A stretch of DNA of 64,000 nucleotides from JACMLD01 sp047602295. Lineage in GTDB: Bacteria; Bacteroidota; Bacteroidia; Chitinophagales; Chitinophagaceae. Position numbers and translations under genes: made by a program. Below the pieces are notes generated by a model. That model did not search any database, was not told the DNA's origin, and worked only from the letters and a program-made list of their open reading frames with translations. Below, piece after piece: positions 28,194 to 35,283 of this stretch. How positions within the stretch are numbered: the first letter of the stretch is position 1; every line of letters starts with the position of its first letter. The stretch covers positions 4,340,001 to 4,404,000 of the forward strand of contig JASGHP010000001.1 in NCBI GenBank assembly GCA_047602295.1. Reading direction: 5' to 3'.

Positions 28194-29828
28194 TTAATAG
28201 CCCATGCCACCCATATCAGGTGCGCCATGGCTGTGGGCAGCTTCTTCTTTCTTAGGTTTGTCAGCAACTACACATTCTGTAGTTAACAACATACCTGCAA
28301 TTGAAGCTGCATTTTCCAAAGCAATACGGGTAACTTTAGTAGGATCAATTACACCCGCTTTCAACAGGTTTTCATAAACCTCTGTGCGTGCGTTGAAACC
28401 AAAGTCAGCTTTGCCTTCTTTAATTTTCTGAACAACGATAGAACCTTCAATACCGCTGTTGCTTACAATCTGGCGCAGAGGCTCTTCGATTGCTCTTTTA
28501 ACGATAGCAACACCAGTTGTTTCGTCTTCGTTAGAACCTTTCAGTTTTTCCAATGCTTCTGTAGCACGGATGAAAGAAACACCACCACCTGGAACGATAC
28601 CTTCTTCAACAGCAGCACGTGTTGCGTGTAAAGCATCATCAACACGGTCTTTCTTTTCTTTCATTTCTACTTCTGTAGCAGCACCAATGTACAATACAGC
28701 AACACCACCGCTTAATTTAGCAAGGCGTTCTTGTAATTTTTCTTTATCGTAATCTGAAGTTGTGATTTCGATTTGTGCTTTGATCTGATTAACACGTGAA
28801 GTGATATCAGCTTTTTTACCTTTACCACCAACAACAATTGTGTTGTCTTTGTCGATAGTGATAGAAGCAGCCTGACCAAGAGAAGTCAAATCAGCAGCTT
28901 CCAATTTGTAACCCAGCTCTTCGCTGATTACAGTACCTGCAGTAAGGATAGCAATATCCTGCAGCATTTCTTTTCTGCGGTCGCCAAAGCCTGGAGCTTT
29001 AACAGCAGCAACTTTCAAAGTGCCACGCAGTTTGTTTACTACCAATGTAGCCAATGCTTCGCCTTCTAAGTCTTCAGCAATAATTACTAAAGGACGGCCG
29101 CTTTGTGCTACTTTCTCAAGAATGTGAAGAATGTCTTTCATTGCAGAGATTTTCTTATCATAGATAAGAATGTAAGGGTTCTGCAATTCAGCTTCCATTT
29201 TCTCGCTGTTGGTAACAAAGTAAGGAGAGATATATCCGCGGTCGAATTGCATACCTTCTACCACGTCTACATATGTATCAGTACCTTTTGCTTCTTCTAC
29301 AGTGATAACACCTTCTTTACCAACTTTACCAAACGCTTCAGCAATCAGTTTACCAATTGTTTCGTCGTTGTTAGCAGAGATAGAAGCAACCTGCTGAATC
29401 TTTTTGCTATCGTTGCCAATAGTCTGAGATTGCGCTTTCAGGTTTTCAACGATTTTAGAAACCGCTTTGTCAATACCGCGTTTCAAATCCATTGGATTTG
29501 CACCAGCAGCTACGTTTTTCAAACCTTCGCCAATGATTGCTTGTGCCAAAACGGTAGCAGTAGTAGTACCATCACCAGCAATATCTGCAGTTTTAGAAGC
29601 TACTTCTTTTACCATTTGTGCGCCCATGTTTTCGATGGGGTCTTCCAGTTCAATTTCTTTTGCTACAGTAACACCGTCTTTAGTAACAGCAGGTGCACCA
29701 AATTTTTTCTCAATTACCACGTTGCGGCCTTTCGGACCCAGGGTAACTTTCACTGCGTTGGCCAGAGTGTCAACGCCTTTCTTCATTTTATTTCTTGCGT
29801 CAATATCGAAGAATATTTGCTTAGCCAT
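28194..29828 (-). CDS. groL: Chaperonin GroEL (60 kDa)
   Basis: A 544-aa chaperonin, the usual length. Hallmarks are VKVTLGPKGRNVVIEKKFGAP at the start, the ATP-site stretch DIAGDGTTTATVLAQAI (about 85-101) including Asp86 of the GDGTT motif, and ALHATRAAVEEGIVPGGG near 405. The C-terminal tail is short (PDMGGMGY) and includes only one GGM rather than a long repeat. It forms the 14-mer folding chamber with GroES, encoded 106 bp upstream in the same transcript. The spacer between the two genes is mostly a nine-unit heptad array. A CIRCE operator was not found. Confidence 0.98.
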   Translation of the reverse strand: MAKQIFFDIDARNKMKKGVDTLANAVKVTLGPKGRNVVIEKKFGAPAVTKDGVTVAKEIELEDPIENMGAQMVKEVASKTADIAGDGTTTATVLAQAIIGEGLKNVAAGANPMDLKRGIDKAVSKIVENLKAQSQTIGNDSKKIQQVASISANNDETIGKLIAEAFGKVGKEGVITVEEAKGTDTYVDVVEGMQFDRGYISPYFVTNSEKMEAELQNPYILIYDKKISAMKDILHILEKVAQSGRPLVIIAEDLEGEALATLVVNKLRGTLKVAAVKAPGFGDRRKEMLQDIAILTAGTVISEELGYKLEAADLTSLGQAASITIDKDNTIVVGGKGKKADITSRVNQIKAQIEITTSDYDKEKLQERLAKLSGGVAVLYIGAATEVEMKEKKDRVDDALHATRAAVEEGIVPGGGVSFIRATEALEKLKGSNEDETTGVAIVKRAIEEPLRQIVSNSGIEGSIVVQKIKEGKADFGFNARTEVYENLLKAGVIDPTKVTRIALENAASIAGMLLTTECVVADKPKKEEAAHSHGAPDMGGMGY

Positions 29829-29867
29829 TTTATAAGAGTTTGTAATTTTTAAAATTGGAGTGAGTGC

Positions 29868-29930
29868 TTCGAGCTGCTAGCTACGAGCTATGAGCGGAAG
29901 GCTCGTAGCTCAAAGCTCATGGCTCAAAGC
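29868..29930. repeat. Heptad array c: inverted array inside the groES-groEL spacer
   Basis: Nine units of exactly 7 bp, all ending in GC (for example TACGAGC, TATGAGC, TCAAAGC). The first half reads GCTNNGA on the + strand and the second half reads the same family on the - strand. GCTACGAGC at 29880-29888 and GCTCGTAGC at 29901-29909 form a perfect 9-bp stem. The array lies within the chaperonin transcript, ending four bases from the groES stop. Confidence 0.85.
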
Positions 29931-29934
29931 TATT

Positions 29935-30216
29935 TTATACGATTGCCAGGATATCGCTTTCGCGCATAATCAGCAATTCTTCGCCGTCTACAGTCAATTC
30001 TGTACCAGCATATTTACCATATAATACAGTATCGCCTGGTTTTACAGTAACAGGCTCGTCTTTTTTACCAGGACCAGCAGCTACTACTTCTCCGCGCTGT
30101 GGTTTCTCTTTTGCAGTATCTGGGATGATGATACCACCGGCTGTCTTTTCTTCAGCTTTAGCTGGACGTACAATTACCCTGTCGTGCAATGGGGTAACAT
30201 TTAGCTTCTTAGCCAT
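29935..30216 (-). CDS. groS: Co-chaperonin GroES (10 kDa)
   Basis: A 93-aa co-chaperonin of standard length. Features are PLHDRVIVRPAKAEEKTAGGIIIPDTA (with the mobile loop around KTAGGIIIP, about 25-33, that contacts GroEL) and DTVLYGKYAGTELTVDGEELLIMRESDILAIV at the C-terminus. It caps the GroEL ring. It is the first gene of the groES-groEL operon. Upstream lies a 491-bp region with several repeat arrays and the presumed promoter. Confidence 0.97.
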   Translation of the reverse strand: MAKKLNVTPLHDRVIVRPAKAEEKTAGGIIIPDTAKEKPQRGEVVAAGPGKKDEPVTVKPGDTVLYGKYAGTELTVDGEELLIMRESDILAIV

Positions 30217-30383
30217 ATTTAAGTTGTTTTTTTGTTTAGAAATTTCTAATGGCGTGCAAAGCTAAACGAAATTCATACCAAAGCAACTAATTGGTGAAAA
30301 AAAGGAATTCCTGACAGTAAAGCGGGTTTTGTTGTCAGTTTAGAAAAGAAAAGGGCTAATTCTTTGTCAAAATTTCATTCAGG

Positions 30384-30450
30384 ACGAAGGTGAAAGGTAT
30401 GAGGAATGAGGTGTAAGGTCTCTAACCTTAAACCTTCTGCCTTAAACCTT
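30384..30450. repeat. Heptad array d: inverted halves
   Basis: Five 7-bp units ending AGG (for example TGAAAGG, TATGAGG, TGTAAGG) are followed after about 3-5 bp by four units ending CCT (for example TAAACCT, TCTGCCT). The second half is the first family inverted: both read GGTNNAA on their own strand. The centre can fold as TAAGGT/ACCTTA. Confidence 0.8.
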
Positions 30451-30497
30451 CCCCCCACCCAGTCTTTACATTATGAACCAGGCAGTAGTTCTTTGGG

Positions 30498-30515
30498 CTT
30501 CATCGTTGCGTCGCA
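30498..30515. repeat. 18-bp dispersed repeat, copy 1
   Basis: CTTCATCGTTGCGTCGCA occurs here and again, identical and in the same orientation, at 55813-55830. It contains the small palindrome TGCG-T-CGCA. Related G+C-rich words (TTGCGACG) occur near 48719. It may be a fragment of a dispersed intergenic element. Confidence 0.6.
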
Positions 30516-30603
30516 TTTCGTTCATCGGCAAATCACTGGGCAACATTGGTATCCTCAGCAGTTTTTCCACATTTCCACTGGCAGGTTGCGAGTGAAACGC
30601 AAA

Positions 30604-30658
30604 CAGGAACTACAAACCACGAACTATGAACTTATGAACCACGAACTTCAACCTTAAC
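30604..30658 (-). repeat. Heptad array e
   Basis: About seven units ending AAC (for example TACAAAC, CACGAAC twice, TATGAAC). One is 8 bp and the last ones are 6 bp, so the period is slightly broken. On the minus strand the units read GTTCNTG or GTTCATA. It lies 50 bp upstream of nusB. Confidence 0.7.
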
Positions 30659-30707
30659 CCCAAAACCCCTATCTTCGCACCCTCAAAAATAAGTTCTTGG
30701 CATAACT

Positions 30708-31637
30708 ATGATTAGCAGAAGAAATATCCGGGTAAAAGTGATGCAAACACTTTATTCCGCAGAGACAGCACAAGGAGAAATGAAACCCGGTGAACCATTA
30801 AAGATCCTGCAAAAACATTTCGACCAGACCAGGGCTCTTTTAACTTACCTGGTTTATGTAATGGGGGAAATTGCCCGTTACGCAGAAACAGATGCCCGTA
30901 AAAAAGCTTCCAAACACCTGCCCACTGAAGCCGATCTCAACATCAACATCAAACTGGCAGGCAATGAAATTTTATGGAAACTGCTGGAAGACACGTCTTA
31001 TCAGCAGGCATTAAAAGACGACAAACCTGAACAACTGGCAGATAAGGAGGAAATAAGAAAATTATATCTTGACCTGGTTGCCAGCACAGAATACAAAACT
31101 TATATAGCCGAGCAAAGCCGCGACACCAAATCTGAAAAACAGATGCTTGAGTTTATTCTCGGCACGCTGATGTTGCCTAATGAAAGTTTTGTTTCCCATA
31201 CCGAAGAAATTTTTACTAATTGGGATGATGACTGCGAAGTAATCAACCAACTTATTACAAGCTGGCTGCAGAAACCAGGCAGCTTCCTGTTTACAGAACT
31301 TATCAGCAAAGACAAACTGCAGTTTGCAAAAGAATTGTTGCAAACCGTTGCAGATAAGAAAGAGGTGACAATGGATCTGATTAAACCCAAACTAAAAAAC
31401 TGGGACCCGGACAGGATAGCAGTGCTGGACATGATATTGATGCAAATGGGTGTATGCGAGTTTCTTTATTTTGAAACCATTCCGCCCAAAGTAACTATTA
31501 ATGAATACATAGACCTGGCCAAAGAATATAGCACGCCACAAAGCGGCCAGTTTGTTAATGGTATACTTGATAATATCCACAAAGACCTATTGAAGGATGA
31601 CAAGATGCATAAAGTTTCTTTTGTGAAAAAGAAGTAA
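30708..31637 (+). CDS. nusB: Transcription antitermination factor NusB
   Basis: A 309-aa NusB of the long Bacteroidota form, about twice the E. coli length. It begins MISRRNIRVKVMQTLYSAE, matching the conserved RxxR...Q.LY start. The all-helical NusB domain continues with RIAVLDMILMQMGVCEFLYFETIPPKVTINEYIDLAKEYS (about 229-268), the family's C-terminal signature, followed by GQFVNGILDNI. It works with NusA, NusE and NusG in rRNA antitermination in the cytoplasm. It starts an apparent operon: the DUF1573 gene follows after 9 bp, then yajC after 27 bp. Confidence 0.95.
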   Translation: MISRRNIRVKVMQTLYSAETAQGEMKPGEPLKILQKHFDQTRALLTYLVYVMGEIARYAETDARKKASKHLPTEADLNINIKLAGNEILWKLLEDTSYQQALKDDKPEQLADKEEIRKLYLDLVASTEYKTYIAEQSRDTKSEKQMLEFILGTLMLPNESFVSHTEEIFTNWDDDCEVINQLITSWLQKPGSFLFTELISKDKLQFAKELLQTVADKKEVTMDLIKPKLKNWDPDRIAVLDMILMQMGVCEFLYFETIPPKVTINEYIDLAKEYSTPQSGQFVNGILDNIHKDLLKDDKMHKVSFVKKK

Positions 31638-31646
31638 ACCACAATC

Positions 31647-32120
31647 ATGATTAACTTTGCAAAAAAATACCGAATGAGAAGCGTATTAGCATTAGCTGTA
31701 CTGGTTATTGCCATTGCCAGTTGCAATGGACCTGTAAAAAAAGAAGTAAAAGACGAACCCATCCCTACCGCTGCGGCTTTGCCGGAAGAAAAAAAGGATA
31801 CAGCATCATTTACCACCATGCAGTGGATAGATTCTGTAAGGGATTATGGCAAAATAACAGAAGGCCAGAAACTGGAAGTATCTTTTCGTTTTAAAAATAC
31901 CGGCAGCAAACCATTGGTAATAGAAAGTGTACATCCCGGTTGCGGTTGCACAGTTGCAGATCCTCCCAAAGAGCCAATTGCGCCAGGTGCAGAAGGAGAA
32001 ATTAAAGGTTCTTTCGACAGCAACGGAAAAAGCGGTGTACAACACAAAACAATCGCGGTAACTGCCAATACAAAAGACACACACGAAGTAGCATTTACCG
32101 TGGAAGTGCTAAAAAAATAA
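31647..32120 (+). CDS. DUF1573 lipoprotein
   Basis: A 157-aa exported lipoprotein. The leader runs MRSVLALAVLVIAIASC with lipobox Cys26. The start may be the first ATG (31647) or the internal Met10 (31674). A short linker is followed by one DUF1573 Ig-like domain (about 60-155), recognised by EGQKLEVSFRFKNTGSKPLVIESV, the CGCTV motif and the GEIKGSFDSNGKSG strand. The molecular role is unknown. Position between nusB and yajC is common in Bacteroidota, which suggests a link to the envelope rather than to transcription. Confidence 0.88.
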   Translation: MINFAKKYRMRSVLALAVLVIAIASCNGPVKKEVKDEPIPTAAALPEEKKDTASFTTMQWIDSVRDYGKITEGQKLEVSFRFKNTGSKPLVIESVHPGCGCTVADPPKEPIAPGAEGEIKGSFDSNGKSGVQHKTIAVTANTKDTHEVAFTVEVLKK

Positions 32121-32147
32121 TTCACTCTAAAAAGCAATACATAAACA

Positions 32148-32477
32148 ATGACAAACGCAATGATTCTTTTACAGGCCAACACCCAAAGCCCTACGTCTAT
32201 GATGTTTATTTTGGGAGCAATGATACTGGTGTTCTGGCTGTTCATGATTCGCCCACAGGCTAAAAAAGCAAAACAGGCAAAAGAGTTTCAAAACAGCTTG
32301 CAGAAAGGTGCTAAAGTGGTAACCATCGCCGGCATACACGGCACTATCAATAAAGTAAATGAAGACAACACGCTTATGCTGGAAACCAGCCCGGGCAGTT
32401 ATATGAAAATAGAAAAAAGCGCCATCAGCATTGAGTGGAGCCAGCAAATAAACAAAGCTGCAGAACCAGCGAAATAA
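32148..32477 (+). CDS. yajC: Preprotein translocase subunit YajC
   Basis: A 109-aa protein with one N-terminal membrane helix (MMFILGAMILVFWLFMIRPQ, about 18-37). The classical cytoplasmic YajC stretch follows: FMIRPQAKKAKQAKEFQNSL and KGAKVVTIAGIHGTINKV. It associates with SecDF at the Sec translocon. It is third in the nusB group, 27 bp after the DUF1573 gene. A hairpin terminator follows, and coaE starts 251 bp later. In Bacteroides a YbbR-domain gene usually sits between yajC and coaE; it is missing here. Confidence 0.93.
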   Translation: MTNAMILLQANTQSPTSMMFILGAMILVFWLFMIRPQAKKAKQAKEFQNSLQKGAKVVTIAGIHGTINKVNEDNTLMLETSPGSYMKIEKSAISIEWSQQINKAAEPAK

Positions 32478-32503
32478 TTGGTAATTAAAAATTAGTAATT
32501 GGG
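32476..32503 (+). repeat. Heptad array f (left arm of pair f/g)
   Basis: Four 7-bp units beginning AATT (AATTGGT, AATTAAA, AATTAGT, AATTGGG). It begins on the last bases of the yajC stop codon. Array g is the inverted partner. Confidence 0.7.
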
Positions 32504-32541
32504 CTTCTTGTAGTTTGAAATAGCTTATAACTTTTGAATAC

Positions 32542-32568
32542 AAACCGTTGCAATTTTTGCAGCGGTTT
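32542..32568 (+). terminator. Rho-independent terminator after yajC
   Basis: An 11-bp stem (AAACCGTTGCA with TGCAGCGGTTT, one G-U pair) and short loop are followed by further T residues. It ends the nusB-DUF1573-yajC transcript, 65 bp after the yajC stop. Confidence 0.75.
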
Positions 32569-32675
32569 TTTTATTGCGCTACTTTTTCAATATCAATCGA
32601 AAAACAACGGTTAAAAACAAAAGCGATCTTAATTACTAATCCCCTTTCTATTGGCCTTCAACCGGAAGCGATCCC

Positions 32676-32710
32676 AATTCTTAATTATTAATTACTAATT
32701 ATTAATTAAG
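32676..32710 (-). repeat. Heptad array g (right arm of pair f/g)
   Basis: Five 7-bp units beginning AATT (AATTCTT, AATTATT, AATTACT, AATTATT, AATTAAG). On the minus strand it shares AGTAATT with array f. A short related piece with TTAATTACTAAT lies at 32629-32640. It sits 18 bp upstream of the coaE start. Confidence 0.75.
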
Positions 32711-32728
32711 AAATCCTAATTTTCCTGC

Positions 32729-33325
32729 ATGACATTAAGAGTAGGCATCACCGGCGGCATGGGCAGTGGCAAAACAATAGTGGCTGCTATTTTTGCAACG
32801 CTTGGCATACCTGTTTACCAGGCAGATGATGCGGCTAAAAGATTAATGAATGAAGATGAATCTTTGAAAGAACAAATAAAAAAAGTATTTGGGGAAGAAG
32901 CTTATAAAGAAGACAGGTTAGATCGTTCTTATCTTGGCAGCCTTGTTTTTAATAACCCCGAAAAACTGGAAAAGCTCAATGCCATTGTTCACCCGGCCAC
33001 TATTGCAGATGGAGAAGCATGGATGCAGCAACAAACAAGCCCGTATGCTATAAAAGAAGCCGCTATTATTTTTGAAAGCGGATCGCAACGTTACCTGGAT
33101 TACATCATTGGCGTTACAGCCCCAGCCACTTTGCGCATTCACCGCAGCATGAAACGCGATAATCTTAGCCGCGATGAAGTAATGGCCCGCCTCAGCAAAC
33201 AAATGAATGATGCTATTAAAATGAAGCTTTGCGATGTTGTTATAATCAATGACGAACAACAAGCACTGATTCCGCAGGTAATGAAAGTGCATGAGCAGTT
33301 AATGAAGCAAGCTACAAGTAATTAG
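32729..33325 (+). CDS. coaE: Dephospho-CoA kinase
   Basis: A 198-aa kinase that phosphorylates dephospho-CoA in the last step of coenzyme A synthesis, in the cytoplasm. The P-loop is GITGGMGSGKT (6-16). The substrate-binding DDAAKRLM follows near 34, and LNAIVHPATI near 83-92 is the conserved CoaE HP motif. The lid arginines lie in IHRSMKRDNLSRDEVMARLSKQM. Length is normal. It is separated from yajC by a terminator and heptad arrays, so it may have its own promoter. Confidence 0.95.
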   Translation: MTLRVGITGGMGSGKTIVAAIFATLGIPVYQADDAAKRLMNEDESLKEQIKKVFGEEAYKEDRLDRSYLGSLVFNNPEKLEKLNAIVHPATIADGEAWMQQQTSPYAIKEAAIIFESGSQRYLDYIIGVTAPATLRIHRSMKRDNLSRDEVMARLSKQMNDAIKMKLCDVVIINDEQQALIPQVMKVHEQLMKQATSN

Positions 33326-33334
33326 CTATTTAAT

Positions 33335-33368
33335 TGTGTGCTAAGTGTTGTGTGCTAAGTGTTATGTT
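33335..33368 (+). repeat. Heptad array h (left arm of pair h/i)
   Basis: TGTGTGC and TAAGTGT alternate twice (a 14-bp period made of two heptads), then TATGTT. It begins ten bases after the coaE stop. GTGTTATGTT at 33359-33368 is the exact reverse complement of AACATAACAC at 33425-33434 in array i. Confidence 0.75.
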
Positions 33369-33424
33369 GCTTATTTATTGGCCCGGTTATTTATGAACAG
33401 GCTCTTTATCGCGGAAGGAATTAA

Positions 33425-33445
33425 AACATAACACATAAAACCTAA
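33425..33445 (-). repeat. Heptad array i (right arm of pair h/i)
   Basis: Three units (AACATAA, CACATAA, AACCTAA). On the minus strand they read GTTTTAT, GTGTTAT, like array h. It ends six bases from the stop codon of the methyltransferase gene. Confidence 0.65.
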
Positions 33446-33448
33446 AAC

Positions 33449-33463
33449 AATCACTTCGTGATT
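33449..33463 (-). terminator. Short hairpin overlapping the methyltransferase stop codon
   Basis: AATCAC and GTGATT form a 6-bp stem with a 3-nt loop. On the minus strand GTTTTAGG follows. It overlaps the last codons of the gene, so it could terminate the transcript weakly. Confidence 0.4.
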
Positions 33464-34401
33464 TTAAAACACCATCTCCTCAACTTTGCTTCAAAATCAA
33501 AAGGCGTGGTTTGTTTGGTTATGTCTGTAATGGCTGTTGCTTCGATCAATTCTTTCTCCAGTTGAAACTTTGTGTAGTTGGTACTGAAATACATAACAGC
33601 ACCCGGCTTCATAATACGCAGGCATTTGTTGATAATCGTAACATGATCCTGCTGTATATCCAAAAAGTCTTTCATGCGCTTGCTATTGCTAAACGTTGGC
33701 GGATCTAATATTACAATATCAATATCTGCAGCCATTTCGGCATCCAGATATTGCAATACATCTGCATGAACAAACTGGTGCCTGCTTTCATCCAGCAAAT
33801 CATTCAACTTAAAGTTGTCTTCAGACCATGCTAAATATGTTTTAGACAAATCCACAGATATTACTGATGATGCACCACCTGCTGCAGCGTACACAGAAAA
33901 CGAAGCAGTATAACAAAACAGGTTCAACACCTTTTTATCCTTTGCCTGTTCCTTTACCATGCTTCTTGTAATGCGATGATCCAGAAACAAACCGGTGTCC
34001 AGGTAATCCGAAAGGTTTACTTTAAACTTCAGGCCGGCTTCCTGCACTGTAAAAAATTCCATCTCCGCTCCTGTTTTCTGGTATTGATCCTGCCTGTCTG
34101 TCTTGCGCTTTCTTTCCTTCAAATAAATTTTATCATCCGGCACCTGTGTCACTTCGGCTATCACTTGCAGGCTTTCATTCAGCCATTGCTCATACTGCTC
34201 TTCTGTAAGCTGATGTTTTGCACGGTATTCAGACAAATAGATTTTGTCTTCGTAAACGTCTATTATCAGTGGAAACTCCGGCAGGTCGCGGTCGTATATC
34301 CTATAGCACGTAATGCCTTGTCTTTTTGCCTGTTTAGAAAGATGTTTATACACCTTCGTAAGCCTGTTGCGGAACATTTGTATTTTCTCTGCTTCTGTCA
34401 T
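33451..34401 (-). CDS. RlmK-like 23S rRNA (guanine-N7) methyltransferase, stand-alone
   Basis: A 316-aa SAM-dependent methyltransferase that matches the C-terminal (RlmK) half of E. coli RlmKL, which methylates 23S rRNA G2069. The start aligns with FRNRLTKVYKHLSKQAKRQGITCYRIYDRDLPEFP. A small domain follows, then a Rossmann fold with VLNLFCYTASFSVYAAAGGA as SAM loop (about 152-171), SVDLSKTYLAWSEDNF and the catalytic-type DPPTFSNSKRM. In E. coli this domain is fused to the THUMP-containing RlmL; here it stands alone. It is convergent with coaE and divergent from the next gene (41-bp gap). Confidence 0.85.
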   Translation of the reverse strand: MTEAEKIQMFRNRLTKVYKHLSKQAKRQGITCYRIYDRDLPEFPLIIDVYEDKIYLSEYRAKHQLTEEQYEQWLNESLQVIAEVTQVPDDKIYLKERKRKTDRQDQYQKTGAEMEFFTVQEAGLKFKVNLSDYLDTGLFLDHRITRSMVKEQAKDKKVLNLFCYTASFSVYAAAGGASSVISVDLSKTYLAWSEDNFKLNDLLDESRHQFVHADVLQYLDAEMAADIDIVILDPPTFSNSKRMKDFLDIQQDHVTIINKCLRIMKPGAVMYFSTNYTKFQLEKELIEATAITDITKQTTPFDFEAKLRRWCFKITK

Positions 34402-34442
34402 TCGCGATAAAAATACAACAGATGTCTTAGTTTTGAGCGTAT

Positions 34443-35273
34443 ATGCAAGAGATACCTATTCCTACTGTTCATTTGTTTCCTGCGTTGGAAGAAAAACTGA
34501 TGGAGTTGTTGCAATCGCTTACACCAGAAGAATGGCAGCAACAAACCATTGCCAGCAAGTGGAAGGTAAAAGATGTGGCAGCACATCTATTGGATGGCAA
34601 TATCAGGATGCTTTCATTTATGCGTGATAATTATGCTGGCGATGCGCCTGAGAACATTCAATCCAATGAAGATTTGATTGCTTATCTAAACCGCCTGAAT
34701 GCAGATTTTGTGCAAGCTATGAAAAGGGTTAGTCCACCTGCATTGATTGAATTAATGGAAACCACAGGTAAACAGTATTGTCAGCAAATAAGCAAACTTG
34801 ATCCTTTTGCACTGGCCATATTTCCTGTTTCATGGGCTGGAGAAGAACGTTCCGTCAACTGGTTTCATATTGCAAGAGAGTTTACAGAACGCTGGCACCA
34901 TCAGCAACAGATAAGAGACGCTGTAAACAAACCGGGCATTATGGATCGCAAATTTTATTATCCTGTACTGGATACATTCATGCAGGCATTGCCGTATACT
35001 TATCGCAATACGAATGCTCCTGAAAATACAGTGGTAAAAATTACATTAAGCGGAGAAGCAGGTGGCGATTGGGCCATGCATAAAAAAGAGACATGGCAAC
35101 TGGTTGAAAACATTGCTCAACCATTTACAACGCATGTAATAATTGACGGCTCCATTGCCTGGAAATTATTTACCAAAAGTTGGAGAAAAGAAAATGCTAT
35201 GGAGCATATCTCAATAAAAGGTGATGCTTCTTTAGCAGCACCGGTATTGGATATGGTGTCGGTGATGGCTTAA
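34443..35273 (+). CDS. DinB-fold metalloenzyme, maleylpyruvate isomerase-like N-terminal domain
   Basis: A 276-aa cytoplasmic protein. The N-terminal four-helix domain (about 10-160) fits the DinB/MDMPI_N family: WKVKDVAAHLLDGNIRML holds a likely metal-binding histidine, and FTERWHHQQQIRDA (about 150) holds the others. The C-terminal part (about 190-275) resembles the SCP2-like domain of that family. In actinobacteria such enzymes use mycothiol, which Bacteroidota are not known to make, so the thiol cofactor and the reaction here are uncertain. No operon partner is evident; it converges on the DUF3857 cluster. Confidence 0.7.
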   Translation: MQEIPIPTVHLFPALEEKLMELLQSLTPEEWQQQTIASKWKVKDVAAHLLDGNIRMLSFMRDNYAGDAPENIQSNEDLIAYLNRLNADFVQAMKRVSPPALIELMETTGKQYCQQISKLDPFALAIFPVSWAGEERSVNWFHIAREFTERWHHQQQIRDAVNKPGIMDRKFYYPVLDTFMQALPYTYRNTNAPENTVVKITLSGEAGGDWAMHKKETWQLVENIAQPFTTHVIIDGSIAWKLFTKSWRKENAMEHISIKGDASLAAPVLDMVSVMA

Positions 35274-35283
35274 TAGAAAGCTG

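Larger units (their letters stand above)
30217..30707. other. Repeat-rich intergenic region between groES and nusB
   Basis: 491 bp between two divergent genes, with no credible coding sequence. It contains heptad array d (30384-30450), heptad array e (30604-30658), an 18-bp element repeated at 55813 (30498-30515) and a run of TTTCCACA-like words near 30557-30575 that resemble the inverted repeat around the MFS gene. The groESL and nusB promoters must lie at its two ends. Confidence 0.6.

Noticed and set aside
29103..29852. Long open frame (249 codons) on the + strand opposite groEL
   Set aside because: It is an antisense shadow of groEL, rich in Phe, Cys, Ser and Asn, with no family features.
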